DNA of 49,644 bases from Streptomyces sp. SID12488 (GTDB lineage Bacteria; Actinomycetota; Actinomycetes; Streptomycetales; Streptomycetaceae). The notes under the pieces were generated by a model, which saw only the letters and a list, made by a program, of their open reading frames with translations, searched no databases and was not told where the DNA came from. The position numbers and the translations under genes were made by a program. The stretch is from contig NZ_JAAGLT010000045.1 of assembly GCF_010548275.1 (NCBI RefSeq), forward strand, positions 1 to 49,644, given 5' to 3'. Within the stretch, counting starts at the first letter, position 1. Each line of letters opens with the position of its first letter. Of this stretch, positions 42,975 to 49,644 are shown piece after piece.

Positions 42975-43536
42975 TCCCGGCCAGCCGTGTCGGACACCTG
43001 CGAGAAGTGCACCACGGGCTCGGTGACCGACGCCGGCAGGACGGTGGCGGTCGTCCAGCGGGCCGCCGGGGCGAACGAGCATGCGGTAGGAGGGCCCACC
43101 GCTCTATCGCGAACCGGCGTAGGCGACGGTGTCCCCGCCTGCGGACACGCTGAGGGTGCCTGATTTGTAGAGCGCGCCGACGGCACGAGCCGCCACCATC
43201 AGCGGGTAGGCGACCTCGATGGAATAGAATCAGAGCCCGTCGCGCCCGTTCCGGTGGCGGACGTAGGTCCGCAGGTTGGTCGCCGCGAACGTCGGGACAC
43301 CACGCATCCAGGCGGGTACGCCGGGCGACCGGACGTCCGCCATGACAAAAGGCGTGAGCCCCCGGGCGGTCTCCTCGTACCCGTCCACCACCTGGCCCTC
43401 GGGCAGCATCACCTGCACCGGCTGCGAGGGGAGGGCCCAATGCACGAACGTCTGCGTCACCCACCCCGCCCGCAATGCGGGGCACCCGCACCCGCCGCTC
43501 CGCCGCATACGCCACCACGGGCGCCGAGTTCCCCAC
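42975..43536 (-). pseudogene. DUF2071 (YqjF-like) protein, broken by nonsense and frameshift
   Basis: From 43536 the minus strand reads MGNSAPVVAYAAERRVRVP; a frameshift near 43475 leads to LRAGWVTQTFVHWALPSQPV, then LTPFVMADVRSPGVP and NLRTYVRHRNGRDGL. A TGA at 43230-43232 follows where family members have Trp, then FYSIEVAYPLMVAARAVGAL and TLSVSAGGDTVAYAGSR, then TAG at 43104-43106, after which SGGPSYRMLVRPGGPL continues. So two nonsense codons and at least one frameshift are visible. Family is a beta-barrel domain of unknown function. Confidence 0.75.
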
Positions 43537-43968
43537 CGGAGACCACGGAAACGCGCAGGATTCGGGCGCGGGGCTCTACCGGAAGTGATCCGGCCCGCAA
43601 TACCAAATGTTCGGTCGGAGTTGCTCGCGAGCGCCGCGCCTTGGCTCCGGTACAGCGCGACCGCTTGTGGGGGAGCGATGACAGCCCTGCGCGAGCTGGC
43701 CTCGCCCCGCCCCGCGACCCCCTGATGATCGGGGACTCGAAACTGGGCCCTACCGCAAACTGCTGAGCCTGCAGAAAATCGGATGAACTTCATCGCCGCG
43801 GTCCAGATGGGTAAGATTCCCCACAAACTGCTCACGGCGAACGGCTCAGGAACATCGCTGGTACGGGCCAATTCACGCCCAGAGGGGAACTATGTCGTCC
43901 CGCACCGGGTAGACGGCGTCAGGGGTGGCCGGTCGCGCCGCCCCTACGGCGACACTGAGGAGGATCCG
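43537..43968. other. No confident gene; upstream of hemerythrin
   Basis: About 430 bases. A GGGTAG at 43907-43912, 57 bases before the hemerythrin start, could be the -10 of a SigB-type promoter, but the expected -35 is not convincing. Confidence 0.35.
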
Positions 43969-44442
43969 GTGGACGGGATCGTGCTGCTCAAGGAAGACCA
44001 CAAGACCGTGGAAAAGCTGTTCAAGCAGTTCGAGAAGGCCGGTGACAACGCCCACGCCGAGAAACGCAAGATCGTCGACCAGGTGATCGACGAACTCACC
44101 ACCCACACCTGGATTGAGGAGAAGATTTTCTACCCGGCCGCCCGCGAAGCTGCCCCCGATTCCAAAGGCCATGTCCTGGAGAGCGTCGAAGAGCACCACA
44201 TCGTGCTGTGGATGCTCTCCGAACTCAAGGGCCTCGACCCGACCGACGAGCGGTTCGACGCCAAGATGAGTGTCCTCATGGAGAACGTGCGCCACCATGT
44301 CGAGGAAGAGGAGAAGGAGTGGTTTCCCGACGTCCGCAAGGCCATGGGCCGTAACCGCCTCACCGAACTCGGCGAACAGATGGAAAAGGCGAAGAAGAAG
44401 GCTCCGGGTGAGCCCCTCGCCGTCCCCAGCGCCCACGAGTAG
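43969..44442 (+). CDS. Hemerythrin HHE-domain protein
   Basis: A 157-aa soluble protein. His/Glu metal ligands appear in the expected places: DGIVLLKEDHKTVEKLF, then LTTHTWIEEKIFYPAARE, EEHHIVLWMLSEL and VRHHVEEEEKEWFP. This is the di-iron four-helix bundle that binds oxygen or nitric-oxide-type ligands; in Streptomyces such proteins often belong to redox or stress regulons. The start is GTG at 43969, preceded by GAGGAGG six bases upstream; the longer frame is not hemerythrin-like. A Lys/Ala tail follows the bundle. Confidence 0.9.
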   Translation: MDGIVLLKEDHKTVEKLFKQFEKAGDNAHAEKRKIVDQVIDELTTHTWIEEKIFYPAAREAAPDSKGHVLESVEEHHIVLWMLSELKGLDPTDERFDAKMSVLMENVRHHVEEEEKEWFPDVRKAMGRNRLTELGEQMEKAKKKAPGEPLAVPSAHE

Positions 44443-44614
44443 CCCACGGATAAGGGACCGCGGACCAGCGCCGCAGCCCACCAGGGGACCCTGCCCCAAA
44501 GCCAGGGCTCACCGCACCCGAGACGCCAACGCCGCCCCATGAGGGGAGGGGCTGCGGACTCTGTCGAAGGTCAGGCAATGCGGTTCTGTCGACGGCCTTG
44601 TGACATCGGCAAGA

Positions 44615-44790
44615 TCACGGGCTGTGAAGTGTGCGTTTGCGCAGGAGGTCGAGGTTGGCCCGGCCAGATCCCATGCGCTTGAGGAGCTTGACGCAGATCA
44701 CGTGACCCTCGACCTCGCCTGAGCTCCAGGTGGCGGTCAGATGTCCGTAAGCCCGGTTCCCCAGGGCCATGCCACCGTGACGCCATGGAC
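44615..44790 (-). mobile_element. ISL3-family transposase C-terminal remnant
   Basis: The minus strand reads TWSSGEVEGHVICVKLLKRM, then GRANLDLLRKRTLHSP and a stop at 44615. The Glu in SSGEVEGH is the catalytic Glu block of ISL3-family transposases. Only the last 50 residues remain. Confidence 0.7.
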
Positions 44791-45352
44791 CAATCTCTCG
44801 TGACACGGCGCATCCCCGCGTTGAAAGGGCATCTCGATCTCAGCGACGGCCGACTGAGCGCGGTGCTGCTGGCCTTCGCGGCGGGGGCTATCTGCTGCTG
44901 GGCTGGCTCGGCTGATCTGCGTTCCCGTCCACGGACGCTCGGGCCCGCCGGGGGCAGCGCAGCCCCCCAGCTCGCGCCAGCGCCGCGTGGCGGGGCCTGG
45001 ACGGGTGCGGCGAGGGCGAGCAGCACGGGGACCTTCACCCGCCGGGGGTGACCCGGCATCGTGAATTGATCAGGGAGGCGCAATGCTCAAGCGCGCAAGC
45101 TGCGAGTCTTCGAGGAAGCATGGAAAGGCGTAGACGGCAGACTGCGGTTGATCGTCTTCGTGGGAGCGGCCACCTGCGCCGCACGCACTTTCGGTGGTGG
45201 CCTGGCTCGCGGGTCTGCAGCGGAGATGCTGAGGGCGCGATCCAGATGTTCCTGAGTTCGGCGGTCTGAGGACGTCGAGAACGTGTCCCTGGCTCCGTCC
45301 CAGGGACATCAGCGGCCACCACCGGCCGTACGAGGAAGAAGGAGAAACCAGC
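44791..45352. other. No confident gene; leader of VOC gene
   Basis: About 560 bases with shadow frames only. The ribosome binding site AGAAGGAG of the VOC gene lies at the end (45337-45346). Confidence 0.4.
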
Positions 45353-45793
45353 ATGGCGATTCAGCGGATGGACAATGTCGGCATCGTCGTCGAGGACATG
45401 GATGCCGCCATCGCGTTCTTCGTGGAACTCGGTATGGAGCTGGAGGGCAGGGCGGAGGTCGAGGGCCTCGTCGCCGATCAGTGCACCGGACTCGACGGCG
45501 TCCGCTGTGACATCGCGATGGTCCGGACGCCGGACGGTAACAGCCGGCTCGAGCTGGCGAAGTACCGCAGCCCCGCGCTGATCAGCGCCGGGCCGCGCAA
45601 CCGGCCGCACAACATTGTGGGCACGCACCGCGTCATGTTCGCCGTCGACGACGTCAAGGACACCGTTGCTCGCCTGCTCCCGCACGGTGCCGAACTCGTC
45701 GGCGAGATCGCCCGGTTCGAGGACAGCTATCTCCTCTGCTACGTCCGCGGCCCGGAGGGCATCATCGTCGGACTGGCCGAGCAACTGCGCTAA
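45353..45793 (+). CDS. Glyoxalase/bleomycin-resistance (VOC) family protein
   Basis: A 146-aa protein with the two beta-alpha-beta-beta-beta modules of the vicinal oxygen chelate fold: MDNVGIVVEDMDAAIAFFVE, SRLELAKYRSP with a metal-site Glu, THRVMFAVDDVKDTVARLLP with His, and the final YVRGPEGIIVGLAEQL. One of the usual ligands seems replaced (Asn-Val instead of His in the first strand), so metal use is uncertain. The ATG has AGAAGGAG upstream. The PPOX pseudogene starts 17 bases downstream and was probably its operon partner. Confidence 0.88.
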   Translation: MAIQRMDNVGIVVEDMDAAIAFFVELGMELEGRAEVEGLVADQCTGLDGVRCDIAMVRTPDGNSRLELAKYRSPALISAGPRNRPHNIVGTHRVMFAVDDVKDTVARLLPHGAELVGEIARFEDSYLLCYVRGPEGIIVGLAEQLR

Positions 45794-45810
45794 GAGGGAG
45801 CAACGGAAGC

Positions 45811-45960
45811 ATGTAGCCGAACGAGATCATCGAGGTTCTGAACGGCCGCGCCCGATCAGCCAGGAGCTGTTGGCCCGTAACGTGACCCGCCTGGCCTGCG
45901 TCGCCAAGGAGGGAACCCCGCGCGGCGTATCGATCGCCTTCACCTGGAATGGGTCGGATC
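45811..45960 (+). pseudogene. Pyridoxamine 5'-phosphate oxidase-family gene, degraded
   Basis: After a good GGGAGCAACGGAAG the ATG is followed at once by TAG (M-stop-PNEIIEVLNG), and a frameshift then gives PRPISQELLARNVTRLACVA and GTPRGVSIAFTWNGS, the N-terminal flavin-binding part of PPOX-type proteins. The rest is gone by about 45960. Three lesions: nonsense, frameshift, truncation. Confidence 0.65.
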
Positions 45961-46083
45961 CGGCAGGGACCGGGTGGAAGACATGGGCGACGCCTTCCAC
46001 TGTGCGTCGTGGATGCGGGATGGTGTCACCCGGTCGGTGGACCCGTGGCCGGGCTTTGTTCGGATTGGCGGCGTGTTCGGGCC

Positions 46084-47217
46084 TCAGTGACAGGTGAGCA
46101 CGGTGTGGGTGACGTGGTCGATTTCTGGCTGGGTGAGTTCGGGTGCGATGGGCAGGCAGAGGGTGCGGGTGGTGAGGTCGTGGGCGTGGTCGGCGGAGGC
46201 TACGCGGTGGGGGATGCGGGTGAAGGCGGGCTGCTGGTGGGGCAGTACCGGGTAGATCTGTTCGGTGGTGATTCCGGCTGCGGTGAGCTGGTCGGCCAGG
46301 CGGCGGGCTTCGTGCGCGGTGGGGAGGGTGATCGGGTACTTGTAGTAGGTGTGCGGGCGGCCGGGTGCGTCGTCCGGTGTCTGCAGCGGCAGGCCGGCGA
46401 ACGCGTGGTTGTAGTGGGCGGCGATGTCGCGGCGTTGTCCGATCCACTGGGGGAGCAGGCTGAGCTGGTGGGTAATGACGGCTGCGTCGAGTTCGCTCAG
46501 CCGGCCGCGGTGACCTGGGACATGGTGGACGTGGCGGTCCTGGTGCCGGCCCAGGTCGATGAGTTGGCGCAGCAGCGGGACCATGCCGGGGTCGCGTGCG
46601 ATGAGCAGGCCGGCGTCGCTGAGGCCGCCGAGGTTCTTGCCGGCCCACATGGAGAAGCAGCCGATGTTGCCCAGAGTGCCCGCCGCCCGGCCGTGATGGG
46701 TGGCGCCGGCAGCCTGGGCGCAGTCCTCGATGACGGCCAGGCCGTGTTGTCCGGCGATCGCGTTCAGGGCGGTCATGTCGGCGCACTGGCCGCACATGTG
46801 GACCGCGATGACGGCTTTGGTCCGTGTGGTGATGGCGGCCCGCACGGCGTCGGCGTCCAGGGTCCGGGTGAGCGGGTCGATGTCGGCGACGACCGGGACA
46901 GCGCCTGCGTGGGCGGGTGCGAAGCTAGTGGAGACGAACGTCAGCGCTGGCACGATCACCTCGTCCCCCGCGCCGATGCCGAGAGCCCGGCAGGCGGCCT
47001 CGAGGGCCATCGTGCCCGAGCTCGCGCCCACAGGATGGCCGCCCCACAGCCGGCCCGTCACGCGTTCCAGCTCCCGTACCCGGGGGCCGCCGTGGAACAC
47101 GCCGCTGGAGAGGACTTCATCGGTCAGACGCAGGATTTCGGCGCGCATGGCCTGCAGACGCCGGCCGTGGACCTCGGCGGGAACGGTGAGAACGCCCGGC
47201 GGGACAGTAGTGCTCAT
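46084..47217 (-). CDS. DegT/DnrJ/EryC1/StrS-type sugar aminotransferase
   Basis: A 377-aa PLP enzyme. The internal-aldimine Lys194 is in SMWAGKNLGGLSD; Asp165 (VIEDCAQAAG) pairs with the PLP nitrogen; SSGTMALEAACRALG binds the phosphate. Such enzymes move an amino group from glutamate or glutamine to a keto-sugar nucleotide or keto-cyclitol during antibiotic or surface-sugar synthesis. No sugar-nucleotide or glycosyltransferase genes are next to it, so it is orphaned here. The ATG at 47217 has no strong ribosome binding site. Several His-rich stretches (RHQDRHVHHVPGH) are unusual for the family. Confidence 0.88.
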   Translation of the reverse strand: MSTTVPPGVLTVPAEVHGRRLQAMRAEILRLTDEVLSSGVFHGGPRVRELERVTGRLWGGHPVGASSGTMALEAACRALGIGAGDEVIVPALTFVSTSFAPAHAGAVPVVADIDPLTRTLDADAVRAAITTRTKAVIAVHMCGQCADMTALNAIAGQHGLAVIEDCAQAAGATHHGRAAGTLGNIGCFSMWAGKNLGGLSDAGLLIARDPGMVPLLRQLIDLGRHQDRHVHHVPGHRGRLSELDAAVITHQLSLLPQWIGQRRDIAAHYNHAFAGLPLQTPDDAPGRPHTYYKYPITLPTAHEARRLADQLTAAGITTEQIYPVLPHQQPAFTRIPHRVASADHAHDLTTRTLCLPIAPELTQPEIDHVTHTVLTCH

Positions 47218-47487
47218 CAGAAGGGGACATCCGTTTCCGAGTACCGGCGCCGACGGGGCGGGGTATCACCAGGGGGAAGGGCATGGTAGGCAGTGCCGGC
47301 ACGCGACCTTTGGAGCTCCCGGCTGCGGCTTAACGATCAAGGCGGCGAGTGGTTCCGCCCGGGCGCTGGTGATATCGGCCGTCGGGCGGTGTCGTCAGGG
47401 CCCCACGGCACGCAGTCCAAGAGAGGGCCGGTCAGGAGCAGCTGCCGGCCGTGACGAATCGTCCGCGTATGGACTGGTCTTTGATGA
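47218..47487. other. No recognisable gene
   Basis: Between the aminotransferase and a truncated coding segment. It probably includes the aminotransferase promoter. Confidence 0.4.
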
Positions 47488-47787
47488 CTCCAAACATGGC
47501 AATCGCTGTCCGAGTTCCTTGCGCAGACTGTCAGCAGCGACTCCAATCGGGCGCTCATCGATGCCATCGTCGCGGGCCTGTACGAGCGGTTCACTGCCAT
47601 CGACAAGATGACGTACAAGGCAGTTCACGCGCAGGCCACGATCGAGATCGCCAACCTCTGCGCATTGAACACGTACATCGTCTGCGGCGAGATCATCAGC
47701 CTGTACATTCGGACCTTCGAGCAGCAAAACGAGCCGTTGCCTGCAGGCGGGGCGGTCGCTGGCGACACGGAAGCGACAGTTCACTGA
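47488..47787 (+). pseudogene. 5'-truncated gene of unknown function
   Basis: An open frame with good codon character but no ATG/GTG/TTG near its start: LSEFLAQTVSSDSNRALIDA, IVAGLYERFTAIDKMTYKAV, then HAQATIEIANLCALNTYIVC. A TGA at 47485-47487 closes the frame upstream, and the stop is at 47785-47787. It looks like the C-terminal 93-99 residues of a helical soluble protein. I do not recognise the family. A frameshift or deletion removed its start. Confidence 0.5.
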
Positions 47788-47959
47788 CGCATGCCGAGAT
47801 GCGGCATGCCACCCGCGTTGTAGTAAATCAGGGGTGAGTGGTGTCCCGGATCAGCGGCGGGAAGTCCCCGGCCGTACCGGAAGCGCCCGCACGCTGTTGC
47901 CGACGAAGCTGGAGTGAGGGGAGAGTTCCGCCTCGGGCACGGCGAGGTCGAGGCCGGGG

Positions 47960-48145
47960 AAGCGGGTGCTCAGCGGTCAGAGACAGCTCGACCGGCGTCT
48001 TCACTGGCCCGTCCGCACACAACAACGCGTCGGTGAGCTCGAAGTACGCATCCGCCCGCGCCGACAAACAGCCGTAGAAGTCGGTCCGGAAGTGTGACAG
48101 TTCCTCGAATGCGTCCCGCTCGCCGACCCGTTCCAGCACACTCAT
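47960..48145 (-). mobile_element. Putative transposase N-terminal fragment
   Basis: The minus strand from 48145 reads MSVLERVGERDAFEELSHFR, then TDFYGCLSARADAYFELTDA and LLCADGPVKTPVELSLTAEH. This matches the N-terminus of a Streptomyces transposase group I recall as NF041680. After AEH the sequence is unrelated. The catalytic DDE part is missing. Confidence 0.6.
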
Positions 48146-48271
48146 CACCACGGCCTTCTTCGTGAACACCCTGATCTCGTCGCAGAGTTCAGGATCACGA
48201 GAAGGCCGTACCCACGTCAGGCGATCACCCGAACGAGCGACCTGGCGGACGCTGATGATCAAGGGACAAGC

Positions 48272-48511
48272 TCAGCCGCGTCGGCTGGCCCTGATCCGGC
48301 AGCGGGTGGACCAGGCACCAGCGGGCAGCAGTCGCTCCCCCCTCGCCCGCACGACCACCAGCCGACCGCCCTCGAAGCTGACTCGATCACCGACGGACAG
48401 GAAGAGCGGTCTCGTCAGCTCGAAGGCGTAGCCAGCGTCGGTCTCAAGCTCCTCCACCAGCACCAGCACCAGCCGCGAGGTCGGCGTGGCCCCATCAGCA
48501 ATCAGGCGCAT
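48272..48511 (-). CDS. Small hypothetical protein
   Basis: A 79-aa protein starting MRLIADGATPTSRLVLVLVE, then GYAFELTRPLFLSVGDRVSF and GGRLVVVRARGERLLP, with a basic tail. Beta-rich and compact. No recognised family. An in-frame ATG at 48532 would add MAWDHLG. No clear ribosome binding site. It lies just left of the IS5 element and may be a fragment. Confidence 0.45.
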   Translation of the reverse strand: MRLIADGATPTSRLVLVLVEELETDAGYAFELTRPLFLSVGDRVSFEGGRLVVVRARGERLLPAGAWSTRCRIRASRRG

Positions 48512-48720
48512 GCCGAGATGGTCCCACGCCATGCGGCACCGCAACGGACCAATCGAGAAGGTCAACGAACCGGAGGTTAAGTAGCTGTTGTCGTTCCGAT
48601 CTTGAGGGGTGTGCGTCGAACGGGAGTCTCGATCGGGTGGTTGCCGCCGGCTGCGGGCATGAAGGCAGGGCCTCTTGGTAGCTCGGGGTTGCGAAGCCAA
48701 CCGAGATCCAGGAGACCCTG

Positions 48721-49632
48721 TTGCCGCAGTTCTACGTGCTCACGCCGGTGGAGTTCAACTCGGCTGCACTGACGTGTGATTGTGTCGCTCACCGGTTCGG
48801 AAACGCGGCCGATCACCCGGAACGTGTTCGGCGGTATCCCTCGGACATGACAGACGCGGAGTGGGCCGTGGTCCGACCGCTGCTGCCGGTGCCGGGCTGG
48901 CTGCGGGGCCGGGGAGGGCAGCCGGAGGCGTACTGCCACCGGGCAATACTCGATGCAATCCGCTACCTCGTCGACAACGGCATCAAGTGGCGGGCGATGC
49001 CCGCCGACTTCCCGCCGTGGGACCGCGTCTACGCGTTCTTCCGCCGCTGGCGCGATCACCTGCTGGTCAAGGAGTTCCACGACCGGCTGCGCGCCAAGGT
49101 CCGCGAGAGGGTGGGCCGAGACGTGGAGCCGACGGCCGGGGTGATCGACTCGCAGTCCGTCAAGGCGGACGCCGTCGTCGGTGCGGACAGCCGCGGCTTC
49201 GACGGCGGAAAGCTGGTCAACGGGCGCAAGCGGCACGTCGTGGTCGACACGCTCGGCCTGCTGCTGGGCGTGATGGTCACCGCCGCGGACACCGGCGACC
49301 GCGCCGCCGCACAGGTCCTGCTGCGGCAAGTCGCCGACGCGCACCACCGGTTGGAACTGGTCTGGGCCGACGGCGGCTACACCGGCAGCCTCGTCGCCCA
49401 CTGCCTCACCGTGCTCGCCCTGGTCCTGGCGATCGTCAAACGCAGCGACGACATGCGCGGCTTCGTGGTCCTGCCCAAGCGGTGGATCGTCGAGCGCCTC
49501 TTCGCCCACCTGATGCGCACCCGCCTCCTGGCGCGCGACTACGAGCGCCGCACCACCAGTGCCGAAGCGATGATCTACTGGTCGATGATCCTGCTCATGA
49601 CCCGCCGCCTGGCCCGGCCACACCCGCAGTGA
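48721..49632 (+). mobile_element. IS5-family transposase, near complete
   Basis: About 303 codons from a TTG, though the conserved protein starts at RRYPSDMTDAEWAVVRPLLP (the ATG at 48847 is another choice). DDE residues are present: Asp in GVIDSQSVKADAV, Asp in WADGGYTGSL, and Glu in WIVERLFAHLMRTRLLARDY. It ends SMILLMTRRLARPHPQ. The coding region looks intact. The right end (stop 49632, 12 bases before the window end) is not complete, so inverted repeats cannot be checked. It is a second, independent member of the group at 21828-22403. Confidence 0.88.
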
Positions 49633-49644
49633 GCGTGAACCGGC

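Noticed and set aside
1..49644. tRNA or rRNA genes
   Set aside because: I scanned for T-loop-like GGTTCGA-type patterns and found none with cloverleaf potential; isolated matches lie inside coding genes.

Overview
The window is high-GC actinobacterial DNA, almost certainly a Streptomyces chromosome. GTG starts, GTGA/ATGA overlaps, GGAG-type ribosome binding sites, a Tat lipoprotein sugar transporter, a Sig(B/F/G)-type sigma factor, an Eis-like acetyltransferase and a type III polyketide synthase operon all fit. About half of the sequence is intact genes. The rest is broken genes and insertion-sequence (IS) debris, as expected of a chromosome arm or another accessory region. I saw no rRNA, tRNA or CRISPR array.

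Layout. 0-6 kb: a two-component system whose kinase is cut off at the left edge; a membrane-anchored endonuclease/exonuclease/phosphatase protein coupled to a small ORF; a hypothetical gene; a structured non-coding stretch; an MFS transporter. 6-9.5 kb: first copy of a duplicated glsB/yeaQ-like stress gene, then small or broken genes, a 48-codon basic protein and an IS5 fragment. 9.5-14.6 kb: DinB-like protein, Eis-like acetyltransferase, an unusual hexapeptide acyltransferase/toroid fusion, a YciI protein and a frameshifted LRV-repeat gene. 15.2-20.2 kb: a complete sugar ABC importer (binding protein and two permeases, no ATPase) below a ROK regulator. 20.4-26 kb: IS remnants, a racP-like pseudogene, a truncated IS5 element, a FemX-like gene, a methyltransferase, and fragments of a GH43 xylosidase and a LacI regulator.

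26.5-32.4 kb: RIO kinase with a 21-bp stem-loop downstream, truncated FG-GAP lipoprotein, Ppx/GppA phosphatase, second glsB copy, zinc-ribbon-like small protein, HAD phosphatase. 32.6-36.3 kb: the most biosynthetic part of the window, a type III PKS - isoprenylcysteine-type methyltransferase - FAD oxidoreductase operon facing a divergent UbiA prenyltransferase. 36.4-38.6 kb: IS3 pseudogene, a double GNAT protein, and a CHAT-protease remnant beside IS5 debris. 38.7-45.8 kb: sigma factor with a companion gene, DUF2243 membrane protein, Rieske and DUF2071 pseudogenes, hemerythrin and a VOC protein. 45.8-49.6 kb: broken pyridoxamine-oxidase gene, an orphan StrS-type aminotransferase, transposase fragments, a 5'-truncated gene and a nearly complete IS5 transposase at the right edge.

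How genes may work together: the ROK regulator probably controls the ABC importer, which needs a shared ATPase encoded elsewhere. The PKS, methyltransferase, oxidoreductase and UbiA proteins probably make a lipid-like phenol or pyrone. The two glsB copies, the sigma factor, hemerythrin and DUF2243 gene suggest a loose stress-response group. That grouping is an inference.
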